NCBI GenBank assembly: GCA_014058105.1
Contig: JACGCM010002535.1
Coordinates: 3,286,001 to 3,350,000 of the forward strand
Source of the DNA: Kingdonia uniflora
Taxonomy: Eukaryota; Streptophyta; Magnoliopsida; Ranunculales; Circaeasteraceae
Length of the DNA: 64,000 nucleotides
Reading direction: 5' to 3'
This document shows positions 12,247 to 24,339 of the stretch, piece by piece. Both the position numbers and the translations under genes were made by a program. Below the pieces are notes generated by a model. The model ran no database searches. It was given only the letters and a program-made list of their open reading frames with translations, and had not been told where the DNA came from. Position 1 is the stretch's first letter, and each line of letters begins with the position of its first letter.

Positions 12247-13138
12247 GAAGGTAAAGGCTAAGTTCAAAAATTCGATTCGCTGGGTTTTCCGTGGTGAGAT
12301 TTGCAAGTCTTAACCAAGATTTCTGATTTGTTCTACTATGGTGTTTCCGGTGTTAATCTGTTTTTTTTTTTACTAAATTCATATTGTTTCCCTTCTGGCT
12401 GGGAGGACTTGCCATGGGTTTACACTTCTCAGTTACTGATTTTCTCTTCTTCCTTTGTTATGTATTGATACTGATTGGTGTGAATATAATTTATCTCGAT
12501 GCCTATGATGTCTGATTTGTGCAACAGAAAATGGAAGCAGGGTTAAACTAGATTGTGCTTGGCCCTAGACGTAATGGTTGTAAATACTTGTTAATCCCGA
12601 TAAATATACCTGGAGATATTGCCAATATATCAGTGATTTGTACAACCCTGCAAATTTTTCGAGATTCGATTTTCTCTGAGATGGTGTCAAGTTTCTACAG
12701 CTGATAAATTGTTTTTTTTTTAATTGGTGTTGTATTTATATTTTCTGATAAATAATATTGGTTACTTATTCCATGACTTCTAGTAGAAAGTTTGGAGTGG
12801 TTTAAGTTGAAGAAACTTGATCAGAGTAGCATTCTGTCGTAATTGGAGTAAATAAATGGGAAGCTACTCCGAAAATAGTTTGGGATCCAATGAAAACGAG
12901 CTAGGGATAATGGAAAACATTGCATCCAAACTATCAAATCTGCTTGAAGATGCTTTCGATAGACGGCATAACCATGTAATGGAATCGATGCAACCATCCA
13001 AGCTTTTTCTATACTTGGGCTGTCGGAGACGCAAGTATACCGGCATATGAAACTTACAAATCACCACATTACAAAAGCAGTAGCAATGCTCAGCTTTTTT
13101 TCAAAAAAGAATCATGCTCGTAATTGTTATGTGCTCTT
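12247..13138 (+). other. ARL8 3' UTR and downstream spacer
   Basis: The transcript end is not certain; AATAAA-like signals are weak (GATAAATATA near 12600). Small open frames around 12856-13067 exist on both strands over the same bases and have no recognisable motif, so I treat the stretch as non-coding. Confidence 0.45.
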
Positions 13139-13388
13139 TGTTGAGTAATAATTGATATAAGACTACCAGTTTTATATCTTGAGAGCAATAGAGAGAAGAG
13201 AAATTTCTTATTGATTATTGAGAACTGTATCCTGTACATAATATAAATTAGATAACACTATTGAATAGGTTACCAAACCTACTTAAACTCTCCCTATAAC
13301 CCTAAAGGGCCTATGGGCTTGTTAGGTGTCCTATAGGGCACCCCAACCTTGTTGGACACCTAGCATGGGCTGGACCCAACTCTTAACA
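13139..13388 (-). repeat. 3' LTR of the 4.1-kb element
   Basis: On the plus strand it starts TGTTGAGTAATAATTG and ends CAACTCTTAACA. It differs from its partner at scattered sites. Confidence 0.85.
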
Positions 13389-14384
13389 CTCTCCCCTTGG
13401 GGTGTTCCATACCAGAACGACTTGCCTCATCAAAACTTTTGCCTACCAAAGCTCCATTGGGCAAAAAGCTCCTGTATGGGTTGTGGACGCGTATACGTTG
13501 CCTTATCAAAACCTCCAGTCAGTAAAACCGATCCATAGACAGGTTTTATATAGTAGATCAACTATTATACATAGAATTTAACTACTTCCCAAACAATAAA
13601 TTCACAGACAAAATTAAAGAGAACAATTTCATAGATGGGATATCAAACCATTGCATGTCACGAGCATTCTATTAAACTAAACACTGAAAAGTTTTCAACT
13701 CAGTCAATGATAAAACTAATAAAACAAAATTGCTACTATGCAATAAGTAAAGTTACTACTTGGTAATGCTCTCTAGGTGATATCATTAATCTACTGAGAA
13801 TTTACTACTGTTCATTCTTAGAACTTGATCCAAAGCTGCATTGGTATCATGGTAGAAATCTATGGCCATAGACGCTGTCGTGGGGAGGTATGTGTTAGCT
13901 ACGATCACATGATAAGTCTGGGGATAATCTCTTTAGATCGCCTAGGGTGCCTTGCAATCCCGTGCCCGACTATCTCGTATCCATTTTAGATTTCTCCTAT
14001 TCTATTTTGGTCCATTAGTGAACTTCTTGTTCCCCTTGCCTTAGGTTACTGATGGTTAAAATTTAATCATGCCATTGTTACGTACCACCTCTTGTCTATC
14101 CACGGTTGCGACCCTGCCCGCAACTTCACCTATCACTAGACCCAACATTATGCGACCCTGTCACATGCTTACTCTTAGTAGGCATAAGCTTGAGGTTCTT
14201 GACCAGTAGCTCATTGCTTTGCTCATAAATGAGGAAAACTCGAATTATGCGTGCACAGTGATATGTCAAATGTTGCATCGGAAGCACAATATTTGAAGTA
14301 TAGAAAATGTAATGGAATATTCCCAATATCTCTATTTATTTTAATTATTTCTCCATGTAAGATTATAGTGGAGTTGCACTGCCG

Positions 14385-14386
<2 letters not shown>

Positions 14387-14435
<49 letters not shown>

Positions 14436-14438
14436 TTT
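14387..14438. repeat. (AT)n followed by a T21 run
   Basis: About 15 AT units run into 21 consecutive T. Low-complexity open frames over it on both strands (repeated YI and runs of K or F) are artefacts. Confidence 0.95.
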
Positions 14439-16294
14439 GCCGCAGTCACATAATATTATCATAGTATAAGGTAATCCATCATCAGGCCTTCCTGAATATG
14501 AAGGCGAGGGTGCCAAACAAAGCTCCTACTTTGTTATTTAGAGACTCATTATTCTCAACAATAGTCTTTTCCAGATTCTGTAATAGCAGATGGATTTCAG
14601 TATCCATACACATCAAGTTTATTGGTACCTGAAATACAAATTACAGTATGAGAAATACTCGACGTTCTGAGTGTTACCAACATCTATTATGCATGTAGAT
14701 CAATACCAGCAGTAGTACTTGATAAGCATTCCTTGCATAAAGAAAATTTATAGTATTCAAGTTAGTAATTCCCAATCATTACTTGTAGGTAAATATTGTT
14801 CATATCCTATTACTTATGAAATCATTTTTAAGTACATGATTTCCAATTATTACTTGTGGTTCATAGTATATAGCGCAATGAAGTGCATGATTCTCAATCA
14901 TTACGTGCAAGTGAACCCTGTTCATGGCTTTATAGTCATGAGATCCTATTAAGTGTCAAATCCCAATTTTACCCTGTAAAAATGACGATCTTAACCTTAA
15001 AGTACGTTTTAATAGAGTCTTAGCCAAGATAGCTATTCAAAACTACTAGATGTTGCGTTCCTTATTCTAATAACTAGGGTTCTCTAATCCCTAAAGTTCT
15101 ATAAGGTTGGTATATTTTAGCCAAATAACTCATTTGCTACGAATATGAGGGGTATTAGATGTTTAGGTGACAAGTAGCCCACCCCAAAGTCTGCTGGGTT
15201 CACAAGATATCTTGATTATGCCTGTTTTTGAACTAACATTTTAGGGTACTATAGGTTGCTATCAATGCCTATATACCTCTAAATGTTATCATGTAACCTC
15301 TAATTGCACCTAGATATGAAAAATTGGTTCTTCAACACACCAAGTATTTAGAAATAAGACTAAGTCAATTCCCAATTAAACTATAATTATTTATCGTTGA
15401 TAATTAACTGTGATTTAGATTTGACTCCCAATCGTATTCTAAATTAGTCTTGGTTTCGTATTATCTGTGATCTCTGATCATGATAATTAGTATATGTAGT
15501 AGCATATTCTCCATATTTAACAAGGAGAGGCTAGCAGAACTTAGTCGAAGATATTCAGTCATTCGAGAAGATGCCACATCTGCGACTATAGAGCTCAACC
15601 CACTACAATAGCTGCTACGCATGGTCAAATAAAGTCGTTACAAGAAGATCCGCGAAGTTCCCCTACTACCCACCGAAATAGGAAACTATTTATTTTTGTA
15701 ACTGCCTGCATCCATTATAAATACAGGCAGAACATATGTTAATCCGATCCGCAACTTTACTATTCTTCTACATTCTTACGTCCATACTTTTCATTAATTG
15801 TGTAATAACTAGCACTTATTAGATTTCTAAGCCTAAATCCTCCTCGAGATAGTGGTTTTTCTCTGGCTTTATTGAGGTTCTACGTAAAATCTAGCGTGCT
15901 CAAGTTTATAATTAAAATTTCCTTACATAAGTATTAGCGAAGTTTACCTTCAGAAAATACGCCATTACAGTATCCTAGGGGTATACCATTAATATCTTAT
16001 TAGCTATCGTAAGATACTTAAATAGGCATTAATCCATTTGCTTATATCTTATATAAGTGAGTCATTATTCGTATACAAGGCACCTCATCCCCAAAAAATG
16101 TAAAAAGTATTTTTCATAAAATAAAAATAAAAATGGGTCCCCCACGGGGCAGTCAATAGGAATTTTTCAAAAAAAAATTGGACTTAATTTGACCAAGATA
16201 TGGTCTTTTTATAGGCATTTTAATGTTTGAAACGGTCCTGGACCGGTCTGAATCAGTCTGGGTCAAGGCCTGGACCAGGTTGACTAGTTTGACC

Positions 16295-16500
16295 CGGTCA
16301 TACGTACCCCACACGTGTCTACCGCACGCGTGTGCCACACGTACCTCGTACGTGACTGCCACACGTGCCTCGCACGTGCCTACCACGTGTCACTCCGGTG
16401 GCCGGTCCGGGGGTCAGTTCGATAACCGGCTGGTCACAGTCTGGTAACTGCCACATATCATCACACGTGCCACGCATATGCCACACGTGTCACTACTGAC
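16295..16500. promoter_or_regulatory. Cluster of CACGTG (G-box) and other ACGT-core motifs
   Basis: Six CACGTG hexamers at 16312, 16362, 16373, 16384, 16464 and 16484, plus TACGTAC, GTACGTGA and, just outside, TGACGTCA (near 16498 and again near 16566). The block is GC-rich compared with its surroundings and lies near the 5' end of the minus-oriented element, just downstream of its 5' LTR. CACGTG is the known binding core of plant bZIP and bHLH factors. A regulatory role is inference; the repeats may only reflect local duplication of a GCCACACGTG-like unit. Confidence 0.5.
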
Positions 16501-16991
16501 GTCAGCAATGGATAATGATGATGTCATCAAGCAGATAATTATTAATTTATTATTATTATTATTTGTTGACGTCATCATACCTAAAAATGCCATTTTTGGC
16601 CGTGAAATTGCCTAATTTCAACATGAGTTTCCTGACGATTGAGACATCTCCTTGAGAAGTGCTATATGCCATTGAAAAGATCTTAGGATAGGCTTTCTAA
16701 CCAAAGTAATCTTGCTTATATCCAATGTCCATAGAGAAAGTAATTTTGGTTTAAAAACATCCCTTTATCAGGGGTAAAAAACCACCAAAATTGGCCATTT
16801 TTAATATAAAAAAATAGTTAAAAATGCAACTAATCTATATTTAGATATTATACAACATATATTCGATTGAAATTAAAGAAAAATTCAAAAATATTTAAAA
16901 ATACCAATCTGATCGTAAGAATTCCCTAAATATGCTGATTGGAGAGTAATTTCTTTATCTTCTCGATCTACTAGCTTACATGCTGATAACG

Positions 16992-17240
16992 TGTTGAGTA
17001 GTAATCGATATAAGACAACCAGTTTTATATCTTGAGATAAATAGAGAGAAAAGATTTCTTATTGATTATTGAGAATTTTATCGTTGTACGTAATACAAAG
17101 TAGATAACCCTATTGAATAGGTTACCAAACCTACTCAAACTCTCCCCATAGCCCTAAAAGGCTTATGGGCTTGTTAGGAATCCTATAGGGCACTCCAACC
17201 TTGTTGGGCTCCTAGCATGGGCTGGACCCAACTCCTAACA
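16992..17240 (-). repeat. 5' LTR of the 4.1-kb element
   Basis: TGTTGAGTAGTAATCG to CAACTCCTAACA on the plus strand; pairs with 13139-13388. Confidence 0.85.
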
Positions 17241-18027
17241 TTCTTCTAATTTTAAATGTCCTACAAAATGGTAAGAAGTGCATTACAGTTTCAAGCCCCC
17301 ATCAATAATTTAAGATCCAAGCTCCAAGCTCTGTGCTCCCTTAGGGGTTCAGAACTTGAAACTCAAGCATAAAAACTAATGAGCTCCAACTGTGAGATCA
17401 TTTTTGACTTATCCCTGCTAGAGCGGACTCCTTTCTATAAGAGTTCCAAATTGTAACCTATGGTGCTTCAAATAGGTAGTTTCAAGGGAGTACAAAGTTT
17501 TTTTACTTTTTTATTTTACACTAGAGGTATCCAGGCACCGTCAATTCCTGACTACAACCTCTAGGGCCGTGTAGTGGCCCGCAAACCATACAAGCGTGCA
17601 CGTTGGCACAAGGCCAGCAGGACTAGGTGCCAACCTAGTGACCACCAATGGTGAGAATCGAACCCAGGACCTCAAGGTAGGTTTTTTTCCTACCTTACAA
17701 CTTGAGCTGGTAAGGAGCACAGAGCTTGGAACTCATCTCCAGACCGAGGAGCTCCAACCACCGTTTGAGTCAAATTGTTGGCATGGTGCTTAAAATAAGT
17801 AGTCCAAATCCAAAGCTAAAATGGCCATTACTAGAGATGGTCTGATCATCTTAACATAATGTTCAGGAAAAAAAAACAATGAAGAAGAAGAAGAAACAAA
17901 CAACTTTGTCTGTCACTCGGCTAGGGATAATAACTACTTCGAGAAAAGGGAACGCCAACCACAAGACAAGCGTCAAACCTAGTTGATCTAACAAAAATTT
18001 AACTTTGACTTGCAATCTGGTTGTTAA
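17241..18027. other. Spacer between two LTR elements
   Basis: Apart from the SINE candidate there is no recognisable feature. Confidence 0.5.
17498..17711 (-). mobile_element. tRNA-derived SINE candidate
   Basis: On the minus strand a box A-like AGCTCAAGTTGTAAGG (near 17695) is followed about 35 nt later by a box B-like GGTTCGATTCTC (near 17655), the spacing of an internal RNA polymerase III promoter. A body of about 140 bp follows and ends in an A-rich tail (17498-17523, T-rich on plus). The flanks AAGGGAGTACAAAG (17484) and AAGGAGCACAGAG (17712) may be a decayed target-site duplication. The family is not identified. Confidence 0.5.
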
Positions 18028-18576
18028 TGTTGAGCCGCAAGCCCGGAAGCCACAAACTCCAAGTCGATTTGGGTTAGCAATGAACAAACACAAAAAAAGA
18101 AACACACAACACCAAGTTTATAGTGGTTCGGCAAATTGCCTACATCCACTTTCAAGAGAGAGAGAGAGTTTATTCAATGTCCCAATTACAATCACTCAAT
18201 CCCAATTTTGGATTTCTCACTCAAGAAATCTCCTAAATGTTCTCACCAAAGGATTGTCAAAAGGTGGCTCACAAAATGACTTAGGTTTCCCTTTATATAC
18301 TAGGGAAAACCTTTTACAATCGCTCAAATCTCGAGGCAAACAAGAGGTTCGAAAACCATCAAAAAAACCAAGTTACTAGATTTTGTTCGAATGACACATG
18401 AATTCGTTTAAACGAAACTTTGCGTTTGGGCCAAATTCCAAGGGGATTCACGAGTCGTTCGAACGACCTGGGCTCTTGGGCCAAAAATTCCAGGAGGATA
18501 AAATAGTCGTTCGAATGGATTCAAGAGTCGTTCGAATGACCTGGGCCCAAAACCAAAAAACTTAAATATCTCCACA
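18028..18576 (-). repeat. 3' LTR of copia-1
   Basis: Contains two closely spaced copies of the palindromic TCGTTCGAA(C/T)GA motif within about 18445-18540, also found in other LTRs of this window. Confidence 0.92.
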
Positions 18577-18870
18577 ATTCTCCACCTCGGTGAAGATTTC
18601 CCAAACCAACGAATCGAAATCTGAGCCAAACATAGAAACCAACCAAACAGACCCAAACAAACACTCTCCACCATCAAATGTCCCCAAAGACCCAAACATA
18701 CAAACGGCCCAAGGAAACCAACCAAAACCAAGCATCCCAAAAGACCAAGAAGCAAACCAAATGTCCCAAGGAAACAAAATCGACTGCACCAAATCAATGG
18801 TCGCCTACGTACCTCCGTGGATCAAGTCGCTCATAGTTCACCAAACATCCAATCAATCAACATGAAGAAT

Positions 18871-21800
18871 TTAAACTATGTTCAAACAATGATTGAACTT
18901 AATTCCCGAAACAACTTTCTTAAACATATCTGCCGGGTTATCTTTGGTGTAAATCTTCTTCAACAGAATCTCACCCTCTTCTAGGACTTCTCTGACAAAG
19001 TGATAACGCACATCAATATACTTTGTATGCTGGTGATGAACCTGATCTTTGGCCAAGCAGTTGGCACTCTGACTATCACAGTAGACATCAAGATGATCCA
19101 TCTTAATACCCAAATCCTGCAGACCTTTCATCCAAATGGATTCCTTAATCGCATCAGTCACGACCATATACTCTGCCTCGGTAGTAGACAATGCCACCGT
19201 TGACTGTAGCGTGGATCTCTAACTAACCGGCCCTCCACCCAATGCAAATACATACCCGGTAGTAGACCTCCGTCTATCCAAGTCACCCATGTAGTCAGAA
19301 TCCACATAACCTACACAGAAACAATCAGTCGAATCCTGTTTACGAAACTCCAACCCGATATCCACAGTACCTTTGATATATCGAAGAATCCTTTTCATAG
19401 ATCGCCAGCGATCTCTACCCGGATCATGCATATATCGGCTAACCATACCAATTGCATGTAAAATGTCTGGACGAGTACAAACCATAGCATACATCAAGCT
19501 ACCAACCGCGCTAGCATAAGGAACTTGACTCATATAATCATGTTCCTCATCAGTGTTTGGAGACATAGAAGCCTTAAGCTTAAAATGAGAAGCAAGGGGA
19601 GTACTTACAGATTTTGTGTTACCATCAATGCCAAATCTCTGAAGTACCTTCCTCATATAGGAAGCCTGAGAGAGACGCACCGTTCCATTCTCTCTATCTT
19701 TATAAATCACCATACCAAGAATCTTTTTCGCATCACCAAGATCCTTCATTTCAAATTCTTCACCCATTTGCTTTTTTAACTTATCAATCTCGTTTTTGTG
19801 CTTACACGCAATAAGCATATCATCCACATACAAAAGCAATTAAATAAAGGACCCATCACGTAGCTTGCGTAAGTAGACACAATGGTTATAATGATTCCGC
19901 TTGTACTTCTACCCAATCATAAACTGATCAAACTGCTTGTACCATTGCCTTGGAGACTGCTTCAAACCGTACAACGATCTTTCAGCTTACACACATAGTC
20001 TTCTTTCCCCACAACCGTAAACCCACTCGGTTGATTCATATAGATTTCTTCTTTAAAATTCCCATGTAAGAACGCCGTCTTAACATCGAGTTGTTGCAGC
20101 TCCAAATTGAAATGCGCTACTAAGGCCAATAGGATCTGTATGGAAGAATGTTTCACAACCGGAGAAAACACCTCATTATAATCGATCCCTTCCCTTTGAG
20201 CGTAGCCCTTGGCTACTAATCTCACCTTAAAGCGTATTTCATCATTAAGAAATTCTTGCTTCTTAGTGCAAACCCATTTACAACCGATCGCTTTCTTTCC
20301 TTTCGGCACCTTCGAAAGTTCCCAAGTTCTATTTTTGAAAAGAGAGTACATCTCTTTCTTCATTGCTCCCTCCCAATGTTTAGCCTCAGAACCGTAAATA
20401 GCCCCTTATAGGTGGAGAGAACATCCTCGTCAACGTCCGGAAGTGCATAGGCTACCATGGCCTTCGCTTTTGGAAGCACCATATCCTTTGTAAGCCAACT
20501 CGGTTTGCTTACATCCCTCTTTGGTTTACTCTTTACGATTGACTCCGCTACCGAAATCTCTTCATCCGTGTCTTCATCATTTGGAACATGTACCAATGGC
20601 TCATCACCCGTTGTCACACCGGTAGATGATCCCCCTCTAAGTATGGACCTCTCTGACCAATGTGAAGACGAATCAATCTCCACCCACTGTAATACCCCAC
20701 TAGTCGTCTTCTCTGTGTGCCCAGAGTCATGTGACTTCATCATAGAGGCCTCATCAAAAGTGTCATCTCTGCTTAGAATGATCTTTCGGTCTCTCGTATC
20801 CCACAACTTGTAACCTTTCACACCCTTCTTCTTACCCAGAAAAATGGTTTTTCTTGCTCGCGGATCCAACTTACCATCCTTCACATGATAGTATGCCGGA
20901 CACCCAAATATACAAAGAATATCATAATATGTAGCAGGTTCTCCCGACCAAGCCTCTATTAGTACTTTACCCTTAATTGCAGCCGAAGGAAACCTATTAA
21001 CGAGATAGCATGCATAAGTCAAAGCCTCAGCCCAAAGTGCCTTGCCCAACCCAGAATTGGACAACATACACCGAACCTTCTCCAGTAAAGTATGGTTCAT
21101 GCGCATGGCTACCCCATTTTGTTACGGTGTCTCTCTAACGGTGAAGTGTCAAATTATCCCCTCGTCTCGGCATACTTGCAAGAATGGATCACTAGTGTAC
21201 TCCCCACCATTATCCGAATGGAGCGACTTGATCTTTCTACCGGTTTGAGTCTCAATCAACTTCTTCCACGTCATAAAAATTTCTAGAACTTCATCCTTCC
21301 TCTTCATAGTGTACACCCAAACTCGCCTAGAAAAGTCATCCACAAAAGACACAAAGTAATGCTTTCCCCCTGGCGATGCATTCTTGGAGGACCCTAAACA
21401 TCAGACTGAACATAATCAAGAGTCCAACGAGTATTGTGAATAGCGGTGCCAAACTTAACTCTTGTCTGCTTACCCAGAACGCAGTGTTCACAAAAATCCA
21501 ATTTGTACATCTTGGCACCTTTTAAAATCCCCCGGCTCGCGAGAGATCTCTAAGAATTTTCACCCGCATGCACCAAACGCATGTGCCATAGCCGTATCGT
21601 ATCTTTGGAAGTGGTCCCCTCTCTTCCCATGGTAGAGGCCCCACCAAGAATAGCCGTACCATCAAAATAGTACAAGTTGTTACTTCTTCTATTACCCTTC
21701 AATACCACCATGGCTCCCCCGTCGAGATAATGTTCTTACTCATTGTTGAAATAAACTGAACCTCATCAATCTCCTTAACCAACTCATTAGGCAACATTAG

Positions 21801-22892
21801 TCGAATGGTACCTAACCCCATGATGCGGCATGAATTGTCATTTCCCATCACCACCGCTCCATCTTCTAGCAATTTCAAACTAAAAAAACAAGCCCTCTCA
21901 GGACAAATATGATAAGTAGCACCCGAATCTTAAATCCATTCCTTTGTATCAATAATACATGTACTAGAAGTTATAGTAAAAGAGTAGTCAGAGTCATTAC
22001 CTCTTGTTTCTGTGTCCTGAGCCAAATTTACAGAAGAACCCAATTTTTATGATTTCTTCTTCTTGAGCACGGGATAATCAACATTCCAATGTCCCGTTTC
22101 CATGCAAAATGCGCATTGGTCCTTAGTCAAATTGTTCCATTTTCCCCCACGACCTCTCGATTTTGATCGAGAGTTGTTAAGAAATGGCTTCTTCTTATCC
22201 GAGGTTCTTCCCCGAATTGTTAGTACTTCGGATATAGACTTGTTAGTCTATCTTTTCTCTTTTCTTCGGTACTCGTGGTTAGCAACGGCCGTAGTCACAT
22301 CCGTGTACTTCAAAGAACTCTTTCCATAAGTAATCGTCGTAACGAAATATTCAAATTCTTCCGGAAGTAAGTTCAAGAATAATAGAGCTTTATCTTCATC
22401 CCCAACTATCTCTTTAAGATTTGCTAAGTCGGCCAACAACTTAGTGAAGTCATTCAAATGCTCGGACATACTAATCCCTTGCCTCATAGTAAAGCGATAA
22501 AGCTTCCTTTTCAAGTGGAGTCGATTGTGGATGCACTTTACCAAATACTTCTCCTCTAATATCCGCCAAATTTCTTTTGGGGAAGTCTTATTCATCATAA
22601 GGTATTTAATATCTTGAGCAAGACAAGATCGAATTTGGCCACATGCTCTCTTATTCATCTTCTGCCATACACTCTCCTCTATTTCATCCAGTTTATCCTC
22701 CAATTCCTCGTCTAACTCTTGTTGACTTAGGGCATTAATGACTTTGCATCTCCACATGCCGAAGTTATTTGTGTCATTGAATTTTTCTACTTCAATTTTT
22801 GTATTGTTGAACATCACCATCGTATTTCTTTTCGGGGCCGAAGAACTAGTTTCAACATCAACTTCATCTCCCATGTTTCCCCCAATTTTCAT
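18871..22892 (-). pseudogene. Copia-1 gag-pol polyprotein, degenerate
   Basis: Minus-strand order: gag at 22892-22248 (begins MKIGGNMGDEVDVET); zinc knuckle near 22115-22074, where CAFCMETGHWNVDY has Tyr in place of the last Cys; protease DSGATYH at 21929-21909, directly preceded by a stop in place of a sense codon; integrase zinc region (KLDFCEHCVLGK) near 21500; integrase core 21352-21149 with HSDNGGEY; then the segment from 21106, where NGVAMRMN has Met instead of the catalytic Glu of NGVAERMN; reverse transcriptase 20363-19962 and, after a frameshift, 19839-19219 with intact YVDD (19830-19819); RNase H 19197-18871 (STTEAEY). At least five inactivating changes mean it cannot encode a working polyprotein. 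Confidence 0.93.
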
Positions 22893-22984
22893 GAACTAAC
22901 CAAATCAAAATTAAATGAAATTGAGAAACCCTAAGTTACCTCAAAATTGTACAACCGAGGAATCGACCTCGCTCTGATACCATT

Positions 22985-23530
22985 TGTTGAGCCGCAAGCC
23001 CGGAAGCTACAAAATCCAAGTCGATTTGGGTTAACAATGAACAAACACAAACAAAGAAACACACAATACCAAGTTTATAGTGGTTTGGCAAATTGCCTAC
23101 ATCCACTTTCAAGAGAGAGAGAGTTTATTCAATGTCCCAATTATAATCCCTCAAGCCCAATTTTGGGTTTTTCACTCAAGAAATCCCCCAAATGTTCTCA
23201 CCAAAGGATTGTCAAAAGGTGGCCCACAAAATGACTTAGGTTTTCCTTTATATACTAGGGAAAACCTCTTACAATAGCTCAAATATCGAGGCAAACAAGA
23301 GGTTCGAAAACCATCAAAAAAGCTAAGTTACCAGATTTTGTTCGAACGACACTTGAATTCACTCGAACGAAACTTTGCATCTGGGCCAAATTTGAGGGGG
23401 ATTCACGAGTCGTTCGAACGACCTGGGCTCTTGGGCCAAAAATTCCAGGAGGATACAATAGTCGTTCGAACGGATTCAAGAGTCGTTCGAACGACCTGGG
23501 CCCAAACCAAAAAACATAAATATCTCCACA
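22985..23530 (-). repeat. 5' LTR of copia-1
   Basis: Pairs with 18028-18576; holds three TCGTTCGAACG-type palindromes at about 23409-23495. On the minus strand a TATA-like CTAGTATATAAAGG lies near 23255. Confidence 0.92.
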
Positions 23531-24300
23531 TTTAAGTATTTCGAGGAGAGGTAAAAAAAACAAAAGCAAATCGTAGCCCCTACCAGTGAGTTCTCCCTCT
23601 CACTGTCTCTCTCTCACGCGCTCTCCATCTCTCTCCCTCATTTGGTTTTAATGGAAACTTCCCAAAACTTCATGAATACTCTTCCGAACTCCACCTCCAT
23701 TGTTCCAAACTTATTGGTTCCTACTGAGCATGTTTCTTTAGCCAAATCGATTGCAAGTTTTTCATGCTCTTGATGGGAGGACTTTGTAATCAAAGAATTC
23801 TTACACACTTACGATGATGTTCTAGAACCCACTATCATCATGGACGAGGTACGACATTGCTAAGAAGCCTAAGTAGATGAGGAAGATGGGTTACAAGAAA
23901 CTATATGATTATTATATTTGTTGTAACCTATAACTTGATTATTTTGGTTTTTATTTGATATGGTTATTGTAAAACGTCTTACGGTATTGTAATACTTGAA
24001 ATACAGTATATATATTTGAAGTCGGGCAATGGTACAGTATCATTATACCCCTGGAATCTATAATAGATGTTACGGCTGAAAATATTAGACGATACGGTAA
24101 CGTAAGTTTACCGTATTGCAGGCATACAATAATCTTTATTTTTATTTAGTCGACACGTAACAGATAAGATGCGGGTAGTTATAGAGATACGGTGGACATA
24201 ACTTCATTTACGGTCCCATTAATTGTACTTTGCGGTTTATTTTTTTCGCTTACAGTTTCTTACTTTGGGCAATTGTAATTCCCAGGATGACAATATTGAC
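23531..24300 (+). other. MULE 5' flank, rich in TACGG/CCGTA words
   Basis: The part at about 23960-24245 repeats TACGGT, TTACGG and GTAACG many times on both strands, as subterminal regions of DNA transposons do. An ATG-led stretch at 23651 (METSQNFMNTLPN) is soon stopped. No terminal inverted repeat was delimited. Confidence 0.4.
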
Positions 24301-24339
24301 ACTTGTGCTGTTAAAGATTATGCTGCTCTGGGAATGTCG

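Larger units (their letters stand above)
13139..17240 (-). mobile_element. Non-autonomous LTR retrotransposon, 4.1 kb
   Basis: Two 250-bp direct repeats with TG...CA ends (13139-13388 and 16992-17240) flank an interior without coding capacity. Flanks CTCTT and TTCTT match at 4 of 5 bases, a decayed TSD. Orientation is minus: beside the left LTR the minus strand reads CCAAGGGGAGAG (13389-13402), a good polypurine tract, and beside the right LTR it reads CGTTATCAGCATG, a likely tRNA-type primer-binding site. The interior includes an (AT)n/T21 microsatellite and an unusual ACGT-rich segment. With no gag or pol it must have depended on another element for movement. Confidence 0.82.
18028..23530 (-). 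mobile_element. Ty1-copia retrotransposon, decayed full-length (copia-1)
   Basis: LTRs at 18028-18576 and 22985-23530 (about 547 bp, TGTTGAGCC...CTCCACA, clearly similar with scattered differences). Flanks GTTAA and TTTAA match at 4 of 5 bases. On the minus strand, TGGTATCAGAGC (22971-22982) follows the 5' LTR as an initiator-Met tRNA primer-binding site, and a purine tract (CGAGGTGGAGAAT, 18577-18590) precedes the 3' LTR. The interior carries gag, protease, integrase, reverse transcriptase and RNase H in copia order, all broken by stops or frameshifts. Gag and RNase H sequences resemble Tnt1/Tork-type elements; the lineage call is tentative. Confidence 0.93.

Noticed and set aside
12856..13067. 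Small overlapping open frames on both strands downstream of ARL8
   Set aside because: Opposite-strand overlap, no motif, no clear promoter or splice sites.
14223..14516. Open frames on both strands over 14223-14516
   Set aside because: They are produced by the (AT)n/T21 tract and encode only low-complexity runs.
17640..17700. A tRNA gene at the B-box-like sequence
   Set aside because: No cloverleaf with paired acceptor stems could be drawn; box-like parts fit a SINE better.
18590..18865. Plus-strand open frame rich in Asn, Pro and Lys
   Set aside because: It lies antisense to the copia-1 3' end and polypurine tract region and has no domain; its composition reflects the A-rich plus strand.
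19525..19814. Plus-strand frames within copia-1
   Set aside because: They are shadows of the reverse transcriptase read on the minus strand, which carries YVDD and conserved motifs.
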